Origin: Azospirillum sp. TSH64
GTDB lineage: Bacteria; Pseudomonadota; Alphaproteobacteria; Azospirillales; Azospirillaceae
Direction: 5' to 3'
DNA: 64,000 nucleotides
Assembly: GCF_003116035.1 (NCBI RefSeq)
Contig: NZ_LGQW01000015.1
Coordinates: 1,681,876-1,745,875, forward strand
The position numbers and the translations under genes were made by a program. A model generated the notes under the pieces. The model saw only the letters and a program-made list of their open reading frames with translations, had not been told where the DNA came from and searched no databases. Within the stretch, counting starts at the first letter, position 1. The number at the start of each line of letters is the position of its first letter. Shown one piece after another: positions 10,597-21,254 of the stretch.

Positions 10597-10905
10597 ATGG
10601 AGATCGGTCTCGGACATTACCTGACGGTCTCGGCCATCATCTTCACGCTGGGTGTGCTGGGCATCTTCCTGAACCGGAAGAACGTCATCATCATCCTGAT
10701 GTCGATCGAGATGATGCTGCTGGCGGTGAACCTCAACCTCGTCGCCTTCTCGACCTTCCTGCACGATCTGGTTGGCCAGATCTTCGCCATGATCATCCTG
10801 ACCGTCGCCGCCGCCGAGGCGGCCATCGGCCTCGCCATCCTGGTGGTCTACTTCCGCAACCGCGGCTCGATCCGAGTCGAAGACATCAACATGATGAAGG
10901 GCTGA
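10597..10905 (+). CDS. nuoK: NADH-quinone oxidoreductase subunit K
   Basis: A 102-aa, three-helix antiporter-like subunit (MrpC homologue). The two buried glutamates essential in the family are present as Glu38 (MSIEMML) and Glu74 (AAAEAAIG). The ATG lies immediately after the nuoJ stop, with GGGAGGGCG upstream as ribosome site. Confidence 0.97.
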   Translation: MEIGLGHYLTVSAIIFTLGVLGIFLNRKNVIIILMSIEMMLLAVNLNLVAFSTFLHDLVGQIFAMIILTVAAAEAAIGLAILVVYFRNRGSIRVEDINMMKG

Positions 10906-10914
10906 GGCGGCGCC

Positions 10915-13029
10915 ATGGAAGTGCTAGTCGTATTCCTTCCGCTCCTGGCGTTCCTCGTCGCCGGATCGATCGCGCTGTTCGGCGGGCCGAAGGCCGAGCC
11001 GGCTGCTGCGGGTCACGGAAGCCACGGTCATGGCCATGACGATCACGGGCACGCCCAGATCGCCCATGCCCATGACGATCATGCCCACCACATCTCGCAC
11101 GACGAGCTGAACCACGCGCACGACGATGCCCACGACGACCACCATGTCGTCGCCGGCCCGCCGACCGTGGGCGACCGCGTCGCGCAGTTCGTGACCGCGG
11201 GCTCCGTCATCGTCTCGGCGATCCTGTCCTGGACCCTGTTCTTCGACGTCGCCGTGCACGGCCATCCGCGCACGATCGAGCTGATGACCTGGATCCAGAG
11301 CGGCACGCTCGACGTGAAGTGGGCGCTGCGCGTCGACCAGCTCACCGCGGTGATGCTGATCGTCGTCAACACCGTCTCGGCCTGCGTGCACGTCTATTCC
11401 ATCGGCTACATGGCCGAGGACCCGCAGAAGCCGCGCTTCATGGGTTACCTGTCGCTGTTCACCTTCGCCATGCTGATGCTGGTGACGGCGGACAACCTGG
11501 TCCAGCTGTTCTTCGGCTGGGAGGGTGTCGGTCTGGCCTCCTACCTGCTGATCAACTTCTGGTACGAGAAGCCGTCTGCCAACGCCGCCGCCATGAAGGC
11601 CTTCCTGGTCAACCGCGTCGGCGACTTCGGCTTCGCGCTCGGCATCTTCGCGATCTTCGTGCTGACCGGCTCCGTCCAGTTCGACACGATCTTCGCCAAG
11701 GCCCCGACGCTGACCGGCCAGACGCTGCATTTCCTCAGCTGGGACTTCAACGGCCTGACCATCGCCTGCCTGCTACTGTTCATGGGCGCGATGGGCAAGT
11801 CGGCGCAGCTCGGCCTGCACACCTGGCTGCCGGACGCGATGGAAGGCCCGACCCCGGTGTCGGCGCTCATCCATGCCGCCACCATGGTCACCGCCGGCGT
11901 CTTCATGGTCTGCCGCCTGTCCCCGGTCTTCGAATACGCCCCGACGGCGCTCGAAGTGGTGACGGTGGTCGGTGGCCTGACCGCCTTCGTCGCGGCGACC
12001 ATCGGCTTCACCCAGTTCGACATCAAGCGGGTCATCGCCTATTCGACGATGTCCCAGCTCGGCTACATGTTCTTCGCCGCTGGCGTTTCCGCCTACGGTG
12101 CGGCCATGTTCCACCTGTTCACGCACGCCTTCTTCAAGGCCCTGCTGTTCCTTGGCGCCGGCTCGGTCATCCATGCCCTGCACCATGAGCAGGACATGCG
12201 CAAGATGGGTGGCGTCTGGCGCAAGATCCCCTTCACCTACGCGGTGATGTGGATCGGCAACTTGGCACTTGCCGGTCTGCCCTTCTTCGCCGGCTATTAT
12301 TCCAAGGACATGATCCTGGAGGCGGCCTTCGCCTCCGGCAGTGGCGTTGGGCGCTTTGCCTTCGCGCTCGGCATCGCCGCAGCTCTGCTGACTGCCTTCT
12401 ACTCCTGGCGCCTGCTGTTCATGACCTTCCACGGCACGCCGCGGATGGACAAGGAAGTCTACGACCACGCCCATGAGTCGCCGGTCGTCATGCTGGTCCC
12501 GCTGGCGGTCCTGACGCTGGGCGCCCTGTTCGCCGGTGTCGGCTTCCACGAGTATTTCATCGGTCACGACCGTGCGGAGTTCTGGGGCAAGGCGATCATG
12601 ACCTTGCACGGCCACGACGCCATCGAGGCTGCGCACCACCACACCCCGGGCTGGGTCGCGATCGCTCCGCTGGTCGTCGGCCTGATCGGCATCGCCATGG
12701 CCTACATCGGCTATGTGATGATGCCGCGCCTGCCGGGCCGGATCGCCAGCACCTTCAGCGGCATCCACAAGTTCCTCTACAACAAGTGGTATTTCGACGA
12801 GCTGTACGATGCGCTGTTCACCCGTCCGGCCAAGGCCCTGGGCTACGGCCTGTGGAAGTCGGGCGACGGGGCGGTGATCGACGGTGTGGGTCCGGACGGC
12901 ATCGCCGCCGCCACCCGCGACATCGCGGCACGCACCAGCCGGCTGCAGTCGGGGTACGTCTATCACTACGCCTTTGCCATGGTGATCGGGGTCGTCCTGT
13001 TCGTCGCCTGGCTGTCGGTCTTCGGCTGA
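10915..13029 (+). CDS. nuoL: NADH-quinone oxidoreductase subunit L, with His-rich insert
   Basis: The distal proton-pumping antiporter-like subunit with a long lateral helix. The core is normal: [17 protein letters not shown], the conserved Lys/His region [20 protein letters not shown], and a C-terminal hydrophobic anchor. At 704 aa it exceeds the roughly 610-650 of many homologues. Residues 34-77, right after the first helix, contain 17 His and 9 Asp in [10 protein letters not shown]-like runs. A second small His cluster ([11 protein letters not shown]) lies near residues 565-580. The frame is intact and codon use is normal, so the insert is part of the protein. Confidence 0.96.
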   Translation: MEVLVVFLPLLAFLVAGSIALFGGPKAEPAAAGHGSHGHGHDDHGHAQIAHAHDDHAHHISHDELNHAHDDAHDDHHVVAGPPTVGDRVAQFVTAGSVIVSAILSWTLFFDVAVHGHPRTIELMTWIQSGTLDVKWALRVDQLTAVMLIVVNTVSACVHVYSIGYMAEDPQKPRFMGYLSLFTFAMLMLVTADNLVQLFFGWEGVGLASYLLINFWYEKPSANAAAMKAFLVNRVGDFGFALGIFAIFVLTGSVQFDTIFAKAPTLTGQTLHFLSWDFNGLTIACLLLFMGAMGKSAQLGLHTWLPDAMEGPTPVSALIHAATMVTAGVFMVCRLSPVFEYAPTALEVVTVVGGLTAFVAATIGFTQFDIKRVIAYSTMSQLGYMFFAAGVSAYGAAMFHLFTHAFFKALLFLGAGSVIHALHHEQDMRKMGGVWRKIPFTYAVMWIGNLALAGLPFFAGYYSKDMILEAAFASGSGVGRFAFALGIAAALLTAFYSWRLLFMTFHGTPRMDKEVYDHAHESPVVMLVPLAVLTLGALFAGVGFHEYFIGHDRAEFWGKAIMTLHGHDAIEAAHHHTPGWVAIAPLVVGLIGIAMAYIGYVMMPRLPGRIASTFSGIHKFLYNKWYFDELYDALFTRPAKALGYGLWKSGDGAVIDGVGPDGIAAATRDIAARTSRLQSGYVYHYAFAMVIGVVLFVAWLSVFG

Positions 13030-13054
13030 GCGGTTTCGAAGGAGAACAACAACA

Positions 13055-14581
13055 ATGGCTAGCTGGCCGATCCTGTCGTTCGCGACCTTCCTGCCGCTCG
13101 TGGGCGTCGCGCTGATCCTGCTGTTCTGCCGGGGCAACACCCCGGACGTGCTGCGGAACGTGCGGTACATCTCGCTGTGGACGACCCTCGTCACCTTCGT
13201 CCTGACCCTGCTGGTCTGGGCCAACTTCGATCCGCGCAATCCCGGCTACCAGATGGTCGAGAAGGCGGGCTGGATCCCTGAGTTCGGCATCAACTACCAC
13301 ATGGGCGTCGACGGCATTTCGGTGCTGTTCGTCGTCCTGGCCGGCTTCCTGATGCCGCTGTGCATCCTGGCGAGCTGGGAGTCGGTGCAGGTCCGCCTGA
13401 AAGAATACATGATCGCCTTCCTTGCGCTGGAAACCCTGATGATCGGGATGTTCTGCGCTCTGGATTTCGTTCTGTTCTACATGTTCTTCGAAGGCGTCCT
13501 GATCCCGATGTTCCTGATCATCGGCATCTGGGGTGGCCCGCGTCGCGTCTATGCCGCCTTCAAGTTCTTCCTCTACACGCTGCTCGGCTCGGTGCTGATG
13601 CTGCTGGCGATCCTGGCCATGTATTACGTGGCCGGCACCACCGACATCCCGACCATCACCGCCACCCAGTTCCCGCGCAACATGCAGCTGTGGCTGTGGC
13701 TGGCCTTCTTCGCCTCCTTCGCGGTGAAGGTGCCGATGTGGCCGGTCCACACCTGGCTGCCGGACGCCCACGTCGAGGCGCCGACCGCCGGTTCGGTCAT
13801 CCTGGCCGGCGTGCTGCTGAAGATGGGCGGGTACGGCTTCCTGCGCTTCAACATTCCGATCCTGCCGGAAGCGACCGAGTATTTCGCGCCGCTGATCTAC
13901 ACCCTGTCGGTCGTCGCCGTGATCTACACCTCGCTGGTCGCTCTCGCCCAGGAGGACATGAAGAAGTTGATCGCCTACTCGTCGGTCGCTCACATGGGCT
14001 TCGTCACCATCGGCATGTTCGCGCTGAACCAGCAGGGCATCGAAGGCTCGGTGTTCCAGATGCTGTCGCACGGCGTGGTGTCGGGTGCGCTGTTCCTGTG
14101 CGTCGGCGTCGTCTATGACCGGCTGCACACCCGCGAGATCGCCCGCTACGGCGGCCTCGTGAAGAACATGCCGAAATATGCGGTGGTCTTCCTGTTCATG
14201 ACCATGGCCTCGGTCGGCCTGCCGGGCACTGCCGGCTTCGTCGGCGAGTTCCTGGTGCTGATGGGCGTCTTCCGCGACAACACCTGGGTTGCCGCCCTCG
14301 CCGCCACCGGCATGGTTCTCGGTGCCGCCTATGCGCTGTGGCTGTACCGCCGCGTCGTCTACGGCAAGCTGACCAAGCCGGACGTCAAGGCGATGTTCGA
14401 CATGACGCCGCGTGAGATCGCAGTGTTCGTGCCGCTGATCGCCGTCGTCCTGTGGATGGGCATCTATCCCAGCAGCTTCCTGAACGTCACCTCGGCATCG
14501 GTCGAGCAGCTGATCCAGACCTACCAGACCAAGCTGGCCGCGTCGCACGCCGCGTCCGGTGTCTCGGTCGCCGCTCGGTAA
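13055..14581 (+). CDS. nuoM: NADH-quinone oxidoreductase subunit M
   Basis: Antiporter-like proton-pumping subunit of 508 aa with about 14 helices. It contains the family regions [18 protein letters not shown] and [20 protein letters not shown] with the conserved channel Lys and His residues. AAGGAG is placed upstream of the ATG. The C-terminus ends 13 bp before nuoN. Confidence 0.97.
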   Translation: MASWPILSFATFLPLVGVALILLFCRGNTPDVLRNVRYISLWTTLVTFVLTLLVWANFDPRNPGYQMVEKAGWIPEFGINYHMGVDGISVLFVVLAGFLMPLCILASWESVQVRLKEYMIAFLALETLMIGMFCALDFVLFYMFFEGVLIPMFLIIGIWGGPRRVYAAFKFFLYTLLGSVLMLLAILAMYYVAGTTDIPTITATQFPRNMQLWLWLAFFASFAVKVPMWPVHTWLPDAHVEAPTAGSVILAGVLLKMGGYGFLRFNIPILPEATEYFAPLIYTLSVVAVIYTSLVALAQEDMKKLIAYSSVAHMGFVTIGMFALNQQGIEGSVFQMLSHGVVSGALFLCVGVVYDRLHTREIARYGGLVKNMPKYAVVFLFMTMASVGLPGTAGFVGEFLVLMGVFRDNTWVAALAATGMVLGAAYALWLYRRVVYGKLTKPDVKAMFDMTPREIAVFVPLIAVVLWMGIYPSSFLNVTSASVEQLIQTYQTKLAASHAASGVSVAAR

Positions 14582-14594
14582 GGGGTTCTTCGAC

Positions 14595-16043
14595 ATGACC
14601 GCAGTGTTTCCCGACATCTGGCCGGCCCTGCCGGAGATCTTCCTGGCTCTCTCGGGCGTTGCCCTGCTGATGCTGGGCGTGTTCCGCGGTGACGGCTTCA
14701 CCCGTCCCGTCTCCTACCTGTCGATCGTCTGCATGCTGCTCGCCGCCATCCTGGCGATGGGCTATGGCAGCGGCCGCGTCGTCACCTTCAACGGCATGTT
14801 CGTGATGGATGCCTTCGGCGTCTTCATGAAGGTGCTGGTGCTGGTCTCCGCGGCCTTCGCGGTGATCCTCGGGCTGGGCTTCAACGAGCGGGAGCAGATG
14901 GCCCGCTTCGAGTTCCCGGTGCTGATGATCTTCGCCACGCTCGGCATGCTGATGATGATCTCGGCCAACGACTTCATCTCGCTGTATGTCGGGCTGGAGA
15001 CGCAGAGCCTGGCGCTCTACGTCATCGCCGCCTTCCGCCGCGACAGCGCCAAGTCGTCGGAGGCCGGCCTGAAGTACTTCGTCCTCGGCTCGCTCTCCTC
15101 GGGCATGCTGCTGTACGGCGCTTCGCTGGTCTACGGCTTCGCCGGCACGACCTCCTTCGACAAGGTGGCCGCCCTGTTCGCCGGCGGCGCCCATGTTTCG
15201 CCGGGCCTGGTGATCGGTCTGGTGTTCGTGATGGCCGGTCTGGCCTTCAAGGTCTCGGCCGCTCCGTTCCACATGTGGACGCCGGACGTGTATGAGGGTG
15301 CGCCGACCCCGGTGACCGCCTTCTTCGCGGCGGCGCCGAAGGTTGCGGCCATCGCCCTGCTGACCCGCGTGGTGATGGAGCCGTTCGGCCATCTCGCCGC
15401 CCAATGGCATCAGGTTCTGGTGGCGACCGCCATCCTGTCGATGGTGATCGGCTCCTTCGTCGCCATCATGCAGACCAACATCAAGCGCCTGATGGCCTAC
15501 AGCTCCATCGGCCATGTCGGCTACGCGCTGGTCGGCCTGACCACCGGCACGCAGGACGGCGTGCGCGGCGTGCTGATCTATATGGCGCTCTACATCGCCA
15601 TGAACATCGGTGCCTTCGCCGTCATCCTCAGCATGAAGGCCAAGGGCCAGATGCTGGAGGAGATCAAGGACTTCTCCGGCCTGTCCAAGACCAACCCGAT
15701 GCTGGCCGCCACCATGGCGATCTTCATGTTCTCCATGGCCGGCATCCCGCCGATGGCCGGTTTCTTCGGTAAGCTCTACGTCTTCCTGGCGGCCGTGGCC
15801 GCCCAGGAATACACGCTGGCCGTGGTCGGTGTGCTGACCAGCGTCGTCGGTGCCTTCTACTATCTGCGCATCATCAAGATCATGTATTTCGATGAGCCCG
15901 CGGTGGTGGTCGACAAGGTCGATGACGACGGCATGACCGGCGTCCTGGTGCTGACCAGCCTGTTCACCCTGCTGTTCTTCGTCGCTCCGGCGCCGATCCT
16001 GAACGGTGCGGCGGCTGCCGCGGCGGCCCTGTTCGCCGGGTAA
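14595..16043 (+). CDS. nuoN: NADH-quinone oxidoreductase subunit N
   Basis: Third antiporter-like subunit, 482 aa from the ATG at 14595. It shows the [15 protein letters not shown] motif and the channel region [20 protein letters not shown]. An upstream in-frame start at 14559 would overlap nuoM by 23 bp and add a basic 12-residue leader foreign to the family; AAGGGG before 14595 supports the shorter form. Last gene of the nuo set, followed 10 bp later by birA, so read-through into the following cluster is likely. Confidence 0.96.
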   Translation: MTAVFPDIWPALPEIFLALSGVALLMLGVFRGDGFTRPVSYLSIVCMLLAAILAMGYGSGRVVTFNGMFVMDAFGVFMKVLVLVSAAFAVILGLGFNEREQMARFEFPVLMIFATLGMLMMISANDFISLYVGLETQSLALYVIAAFRRDSAKSSEAGLKYFVLGSLSSGMLLYGASLVYGFAGTTSFDKVAALFAGGAHVSPGLVIGLVFVMAGLAFKVSAAPFHMWTPDVYEGAPTPVTAFFAAAPKVAAIALLTRVVMEPFGHLAAQWHQVLVATAILSMVIGSFVAIMQTNIKRLMAYSSIGHVGYALVGLTTGTQDGVRGVLIYMALYIAMNIGAFAVILSMKAKGQMLEEIKDFSGLSKTNPMLAATMAIFMFSMAGIPPMAGFFGKLYVFLAAVAAQEYTLAVVGVLTSVVGAFYYLRIIKIMYFDEPAVVVDKVDDDGMTGVLVLTSLFTLLFFVAPAPILNGAAAAAAALFAG

Positions 16044-16053
16044 TATCCGACCG

Positions 16054-16851
16054 ATGACGGTATCGCTCGAAGCGGAGGCGGCGCGTCTGCGCCTGCCTCC
16101 GGGCTTCCAGATCAAGGCCTTCGACTCCGTCGGCAGCACGAACGACGAGGCGAAGGCCTTGTCGCGTTCCGGGGCACCGGAAGGCACAATCGTCTGGGCC
16201 CGCCGGCAGGAGAGCGGTCGAGGCCGCCGGGGCCGGGCCTGGACCTCCCCGGAAGGCAACCTCTACAGCACGACCATCCTGCGTCCCGGCCTGCCTCCCG
16301 CGGAAGCCGCCCAGGTTTCCTTCGTCGCCGCGCTCGCCATTGCCGAAACCGCCGAAGCGGTGCTGCCCGATCCCGGCGGCGTCCGCTGCAAATGGCCGAA
16401 CGACGTGCTGGTGCATGACCGCAAGCTGTCCGGCATCCTTCTCGAGTCGGAGCCGGCGCCGGACGGCAAGGTCGCCTGGGTGGTGCTGGGTGTTGGCATC
16501 AACCTGCGGCATTTTCCCCCCACAGCCGATTACGGTGCGACCTCCCTGATAGCCGAAGGCGCCCCGCCGATGGGCCCCGGCGCGCTGCTGGAGGTCTATG
16601 CGGAGCATCTGGCGGCTTGGTACGGCCGCTGGCGTGTCCATGGTTTCGGTCCCGTGCGCGATGCATGGATGTCGCGGGGCAAGGGGTTGGGCGGGCCGAT
16701 CCTGGTCAGGCTGGCCGATCGGACGATCCCCGGCACCTTCGCCGATCTGGACAGCGACGGCGTTCTGTTGCTTGATCCAACGGACGGCGGACCGCGCCAG
16801 CGGATCGCTGCCGGCGACGTGTTCTTTGCGCCGCCACACACCGACCCTTGA
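16054..16851 (+). CDS. birA: biotin--[acetyl-CoA-carboxylase] ligase
   Basis: Attaches biotin to the carrier domain of acetyl-CoA carboxylase. The biotin-AMP loop ESGRGRRGRAW (about residues 53-63) and the KWPNDV motif (about 111-116) are present, followed by an SH3-like C-terminal domain. At 265 aa it lacks the N-terminal winged-helix domain of the E. coli protein, so it should be an enzyme only, not a repressor. The ATG 10 bp after nuoN was preferred to an upstream start inside nuoN. Confidence 0.94.
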   Translation: MTVSLEAEAARLRLPPGFQIKAFDSVGSTNDEAKALSRSGAPEGTIVWARRQESGRGRRGRAWTSPEGNLYSTTILRPGLPPAEAAQVSFVAALAIAETAEAVLPDPGGVRCKWPNDVLVHDRKLSGILLESEPAPDGKVAWVVLGVGINLRHFPPTADYGATSLIAEGAPPMGPGALLEVYAEHLAAWYGRWRVHGFGPVRDAWMSRGKGLGGPILVRLADRTIPGTFADLDSDGVLLLDPTDGGPRQRIAAGDVFFAPPHTDP

Positions 16852-16897
16852 TCGTTCATCACCGATTTCAAACGCTCACCGCCTTCAGGACTTTGCC

Positions 16898-17671
16898 ATG
16901 CTGCTCGCGATTGACGCCGGAAACACGAATGTGGTGTTCGCCATCTATGACGGCGACCGCCAGCGCGGCATCTGGCGCACGGCGACGGATCCCAAGCGCA
17001 CTTCCGACGAATACATGGTGTGGCTGACCCACCTGATGGCGCTGAAGGGGCTGAAGCCGGTCGACATCCATGGCGCGATCATCGCCAGCGTGGTGCCCGG
17101 CGCCACCTTTAATCTGAAGCGGCTGTGCAAGGACCATTTCGGCTGCGAGCCGGTGATCGTCGGCCAACCCGGCGTCGATCTGGGGGCCAAGGCCTTGGTC
17201 GACCGGCCGGAGGAGGTCGGTGCCGACCGGCTCGTGAACACGGTGGCGGCTGCCGCGACCTACAAGACGCCGCTGATCGTCATCGATTTCGGCACGGCGA
17301 CCACCTTCGACGTGGTGGATGCGGAGGGCAATTACCGCGGCGGCGTGATCGCGCCGGGGCTGAACCTGTCGCTGGAGGCGCTGCAGATGGCGGCCTCCAA
17401 GCTGCCGCGCGTCGAAATCCAGCCGCCGGCCCAGGTGATCGGCAGGAACACCATCGCCTGCATGCAGTCCGGCATCTTCTGGGGCTATGTCGGCCTGATC
17501 GAAGGGCTGGTCTCCCGCATCCGGGCGGAGTACGGCGAGCCGATGCGGGTGGTCGCCACCGGCGGATTGGCTGTTCTTTTCGCCAAGGCCACCCATGTCA
17601 TCGAACACACCGACAACGAGCTGACGCTCCGCGGTCTCCTCCTGATCCACAAGCGCAACACGGTCCAATGA
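16898..17671 (+). CDS. coaX: type III pantothenate kinase
   Basis: Phosphorylates pantothenate, the first step of coenzyme A synthesis. The 257-aa ASKHA-fold protein shows the phosphate loop AIDAGNTNVVFAIYDG at the N-terminus, GADRLVN in the middle and IDFGTATTFDVVD. This type is potassium-dependent and insensitive to CoA feedback in characterised relatives. The stop overlaps the rnj start by 4 bp (ATGA), so translation is probably coupled. Confidence 0.95.
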   Translation: MLLAIDAGNTNVVFAIYDGDRQRGIWRTATDPKRTSDEYMVWLTHLMALKGLKPVDIHGAIIASVVPGATFNLKRLCKDHFGCEPVIVGQPGVDLGAKALVDRPEEVGADRLVNTVAAAATYKTPLIVIDFGTATTFDVVDAEGNYRGGVIAPGLNLSLEALQMAASKLPRVEIQPPAQVIGRNTIACMQSGIFWGYVGLIEGLVSRIRAEYGEPMRVVATGGLAVLFAKATHVIEHTDNELTLRGLLLIHKRNTVQ

Positions 17672-19383
17672 CACAATCCTCCAAGACCGCCGCCGGAACG
17701 TCCGAAGCCCCGGCGGACACCTTCGTTCCGGAGGATGGCGCATTGTATTTCCTCCCGCTCGGCGGTTCCGGCGAGATCGGGATGAACCTCAACCTCTACT
17801 GCCATCAGGGTAAATGGCTGATGGTGGATCTCGGCATCTCCTTCGCCGACGACACCATGCCCGGGCTCGACGTCATCATGCCCGATCCGGCCTTCATCGC
17901 GGCGCGGCGCAACGATCTGGTTGGGCTCGTGCTGACCCACGCGCATGAGGATCATCTGGGCGCCGTCCAGTATCTGTGGCCGGAGTTGCGCTGCCCCGTC
18001 TATTGCACGCCCTTCACCGCGGCCTTCCTGCGCGCCAAGCTGCATGAGAAGGGCCTGAGCAGCACGGTGCCGATCCACGAGATCCCGCTGGGCGGTACGG
18101 TGGGGGTCGGTCCCTTCTCCGTCGAATTTGTCACCATGACGCATTCGATCCCGGAGCCGAACGCGCTCGCCATCCGCACGTCCGCCGGGACCATCCTGCA
18201 CACCGGCGACTGGAAGCTCGATCCCGATCCGCTGGTCGGCGAGACGGCGGATGAGGAACGGCTGCGCGCCATCGGCGACGAGGGGGTGCTGGCGCTGGTC
18301 GGCGACAGCACCAACGCGCTGGTGCCCGGCGCGTCCGGTTCGGAGGCGACCGTCCGTGCCGCGCTGATGGAGCTGTTCGGCCGCTACCGCGACCGCCGCA
18401 TCGCCGTCAGCTGCTTCGCCACCAACGTGGCGCGGCTGGAGAGCATCGCCGCCGCCGCCGCCGCGCATGACCGCCATGTTGCGCTGGTCGGCCGGTCGCT
18501 GTGGCGCATCAACGAAGCGGCGCGGGCCACCGGCTATCTGGCGGACGTCCCGAAATTCCTGTCGGAGCATGACGCCAGCTATCTGCCGCGGGAAAAGCTG
18601 GTGCTGATCTGCACCGGCAGCCAGGGCGAGCCGCGCTCCGCCCTTGCCCGCATCGCCGCCAACGACCATCCGCAGGTGACGCTGTCGCGCGGCGACGTGG
18701 TGATCTTCTCCTCGCGCGAGATTCCGGGCAACGAGCGCGCCATCGGCCGCATGCAGAACCAGCTCGTCACCCAGGGCGTGGAGCTGGTGACGGCGGACGA
18801 GGCGCCGGTCCATGTGTCCGGCCACCCGGCGCGGGACGAGCTGGTGCGCATGTACCAGTGGGTGCGCCCGAGCATCGCCGTGCCGGTCCATGGCGAGCAG
18901 CGCCACCAGCAGGCGCACGCCGCCTTGGCGGAGGATTGCCAGGTCGCCCACAACATCGTGCCTGCCAATGGCGAGATCCTCCGCCTGGACGGGCCGGAGG
19001 GCGCTCGTGTGGTGGCCCATGTCCGGGCCGGTCGCATGGCGGTCGACGGCAAGCGTCTGGTGCCGCTCGACACCGGCATGATGCGGGCGCGCAACCGGAT
19101 GGTGAACAACGGTGCCGCCGTGGTGACGCTGGTGATGAGCGCGACGGGCGAACTGATGACCGCGCCGCAGGTGGCGGTGATGGGGCTGATCGACGAGGCG
19201 ACCGACCGCGACCTGCTGCTGGACGTGGTCGATGCGGTGCGCGAGTCGGTGGCGCTGCTGCCCAAATCGGCGCGGGCCGACGACGCCCAGGTGAAGGAGG
19301 CGGCACGGATTGCCGTGCGCCGCTGCTTCAATGCGTCCCACGGCAAGAAGCCGGTGACGGAGGTCCACCTGGTCCGCGTCTGA
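17668..19383 (+). CDS. rnj: ribonuclease J
   Basis: Metallo-beta-lactamase/beta-CASP ribonuclease acting in rRNA maturation and mRNA decay. The zinc motif LTHAHEDHLGA is near residue 90, with further metal-binding His/Asp regions (MTHSIPEPNA, HTGDWKLD) and a C-terminal beta-CASP signature (HVSGHPARDEL). The length, 571 aa, is normal. The N-terminal 25 residues are Ser/Thr/Ala-rich and probably disordered. coaX-rnj-mce is the usual alphaproteobacterial order. Confidence 0.94.
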   Translation: MTQSSKTAAGTSEAPADTFVPEDGALYFLPLGGSGEIGMNLNLYCHQGKWLMVDLGISFADDTMPGLDVIMPDPAFIAARRNDLVGLVLTHAHEDHLGAVQYLWPELRCPVYCTPFTAAFLRAKLHEKGLSSTVPIHEIPLGGTVGVGPFSVEFVTMTHSIPEPNALAIRTSAGTILHTGDWKLDPDPLVGETADEERLRAIGDEGVLALVGDSTNALVPGASGSEATVRAALMELFGRYRDRRIAVSCFATNVARLESIAAAAAAHDRHVALVGRSLWRINEAARATGYLADVPKFLSEHDASYLPREKLVLICTGSQGEPRSALARIAANDHPQVTLSRGDVVIFSSREIPGNERAIGRMQNQLVTQGVELVTADEAPVHVSGHPARDELVRMYQWVRPSIAVPVHGEQRHQQAHAALAEDCQVAHNIVPANGEILRLDGPEGARVVAHVRAGRMAVDGKRLVPLDTGMMRARNRMVNNGAAVVTLVMSATGELMTAPQVAVMGLIDEATDRDLLLDVVDAVRESVALLPKSARADDAQVKEAARIAVRRCFNASHGKKPVTEVHLVRV

Positions 19384-19452
19384 GTGAAACACGGTATAAC
19401 AGGCTTATCAGAGCCCGCTAACGGGCCAGGGACAGCCATCGAGAGGACACGC

Positions 19453-19857
19453 ATGATCGGGAAGCTCAACCACGTCGCCATCGTCGTTCCGGACCTGCCG
19501 GCGGCGACCGCGCTCTACCGCGATACGCTGGGCGCCGCGGTGTCTCAGCCGGTGGACCTGCCACCGCACGGCGTCACCGTCGTCTTCGTCACTCTGCCCA
19601 ACACCAAGATCGAGCTGCTGCATCCCTTCGGGGAGAAATCGCCGATTGCCGGATTCCTGGAAAAGAATCCGTCCGGCGGCATCCACCACATCTGCTACGA
19701 GGTGGAGGACATCCTGGCCGCCCGCGACCGGATGAAGGAGCAGGGAGCCCGCGTGCTGGGTGACGGCGAGCCGAAGATCGGCGCCCATGACAAGCCGGTG
19801 CTGTTCCTGCATCCGAAGGATTTCTGCGGGACGCTGGTGGAGTTGGAACAGGCCTGA
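19453..19857 (+). CDS. mce: methylmalonyl-CoA epimerase
   Basis: VOC-superfamily epimerase interconverting the (R) and (S) forms of methylmalonyl-CoA in propionate metabolism. The 134-aa protein begins with the metal-binding LNHVAIVVPD and contains GGIHHICYEVED and a C-terminal GTLVELEQ with the metal Glu. The ATG at 19453 is preceded by GAGAGGA. The upstream in-frame start at 19384 would add 23 residues absent from the family. Confidence 0.94.
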   Translation: MIGKLNHVAIVVPDLPAATALYRDTLGAAVSQPVDLPPHGVTVVFVTLPNTKIELLHPFGEKSPIAGFLEKNPSGGIHHICYEVEDILAARDRMKEQGARVLGDGEPKIGAHDKPVLFLHPKDFCGTLVELEQA

Positions 19858-19913
19858 TCCTGGCCGGCCAGGGGCCAGCTGCGGGCTTGATCGACTGAAA
19901 TGCGGAGAGGGCG

Positions 19914-20168
19914 ATGGACAACTGGGTGACTGCGGCCTTCGTCTACATCGTCGTGTGGTGGGTGGTGCTGTTCGCGGTGCTGCCCTGGGGCGTCAGGACC
20001 CCGGAGACGCCGGAACCCGGCATGGCCTCCTCCGCACCGGTCGAGCCGCGCATACTGCGCAAATTCATCATCACGTCGCTGGTCGCTCTGCTGGTGTGGC
20101 TGGTGATCTTCGGCGTCGAGCGATCCGGCATCGTTTCCTTCCGCGACATGGCGCGGGACATGTTCTGA
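19914..20168 (+). CDS. DUF1467 family membrane protein
   Basis: Small inner-membrane protein of 84 aa with two helices (about 8-27 and 52-71) and the family loop WVVLFAVLPWGVRTPETPEP. Function is unknown; the gene regularly follows mce in alphaproteobacteria. GGAGAGGGCG upstream is a good ribosome site. Confidence 0.9.
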   Translation: MDNWVTAAFVYIVVWWVVLFAVLPWGVRTPETPEPGMASSAPVEPRILRKFIITSLVALLVWLVIFGVERSGIVSFRDMARDMF

Positions 20169-20189
20169 CGACACAGAGGAGCAGGGCGG

Positions 20190-20765
20190 GTGAGCCTGAC
20201 CTATTGCGCGGCCGCACCCGGCCATCCCCACCACGGTCCCTACCACGACGGCGAATACGGCTTTCCCAGCAGCGATGACCGGGTGCTGTTCGAGCGTCTG
20301 GTGCTGGAGATCAACCAGGCCGGCCTGTCCTGGCTGACCATCCTGAAGAAGCGGGACGCTTTCCGTGCCGCCTTCGACGGGTTCGACATCGACCGGGTCG
20401 CCGCCTATGGCGAGGCGGAGCGGGTGCGGCTGCTGGCCGATGCCGGGATCATCCGCAACCGCCTGAAGGTGGATGCGGTGATCGACAATGCCCGGCGCAT
20501 CGTCGCACTGCGGGAAACCCACGGATCCTTCGACGGCTGGCTGCGTGCCCATCATCCGCTGTCCAAGGCGGAATGGGTGAAGTTGTTCGGCCGCACTTTC
20601 CGCTTCACCGGCGGCGAGATCGTCGGGGAGTTCCTGATGAGCCTGGGGTACCTGCCGGGTGCCCATCAGGCCGACTGTCCGGTGCAAACTGTGGTGCTCG
20701 GGCTAAATCCACCATGGAAAGCCGCAGTGGACGCCGGTTACAGTGGTTATCAGCCCAAGGAATAA
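20190..20765 (+). CDS. tag: DNA-3-methyladenine glycosylase I
   Basis: Base-excision repair enzyme removing 3-methyladenine. The 191-aa product shows the conserved YHDGEYGFP followed by QAGLSWLTILKKRDAFRAAF, and zinc ligands characteristic of Tag: an N-terminal Cys/His pair (TYCAA and YHDGEYG) and a C-terminal HQADC. The start is GTG, 21 bp after DUF1467. It interrupts the usual DUF1467-proS adjacency. Confidence 0.94.
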   Translation: MSLTYCAAAPGHPHHGPYHDGEYGFPSSDDRVLFERLVLEINQAGLSWLTILKKRDAFRAAFDGFDIDRVAAYGEAERVRLLADAGIIRNRLKVDAVIDNARRIVALRETHGSFDGWLRAHHPLSKAEWVKLFGRTFRFTGGEIVGEFLMSLGYLPGAHQADCPVQTVVLGLNPPWKAAVDAGYSGYQPKE

Positions 20766-21254
20766 GCAAATGTACGCACAGAACCTCGGCAAACGCTGAA
20801 AGGCTGGGCAAAAATGCAAGTATTTTGTGCAGGAGGGGGTTCTGCCTCTGTTTTAGGCTTGCCATGATCGCGGCTCGGGTCCACTCTTTTATGGTGACGA
20901 GGGGGATATTCCCCCCTTTCCGACGCCTGGTGGCGATTCCTCCCTAAACTCGATAGGCCGCGCCGCATTCGCCGCGCGGCCTTTTCTTTTCCATTCGATG
21001 CGGGTTGGAACCGGGCGGTGCGGCGGGGACAGAAAATTTCCGCCGATGGTCCAGAAAACGTTAACGGTTTACTTGGTAGCGTTGCTCGGCTTAGTTCCTG
21101 TGGCGGGGGTTCCCCAGTGCGGGCGCTCAGCCGGGTTTTCAGATCGCCACCGGGGGGCTGTGCCGTCCGGGGGCTTTCCGCTTTGCTCGCTTATCCAGCT
21201 GGACCTTTGCCCGCTCCGGCGGGCGGCAGGAAAGGGACGACAGTCGAGGCGCCG
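20766..21254. other. 489-bp gene-free stretch between tag and the next gene
   Basis: No convincing coding sequence is present; open frames here lack the strong G/C third-position bias of neighbouring genes. It holds a G5A/TC5 hairpin (20901-20915) and a strong terminator (20955-20986). The last 250 bp form the leader of the downstream gene. Below-average G+C around 20770-20890 and the two structures could belong to the tag 3' UTR or to a small RNA. Confidence 0.5.
20955..20986 (+). terminator. intrinsic terminator downstream of tag
   Basis: AGGCCGCGC (20955-20963) and GCGCGGCCT (20974-20982) form a perfect 9-bp GC-rich stem followed by TTTTCTTTT. It lies 190 bp after the tag stop, so the tag transcript has a long 3' UTR, or a separate small transcript ends here. 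Confidence 0.8.

Noticed and set aside
20766-21000. CRISPR array or insertion sequence in the gene-free stretches
   Set aside because: No regularly spaced repeats, transposase fragments or flanking target duplications were found here or elsewhere in the window.
21018-21254. Upstream extension of the 300-aa hypothetical gene
   Set aside because: Codons in this part have many A/T third positions, unlike the rest of the gene, so it is probably leader.
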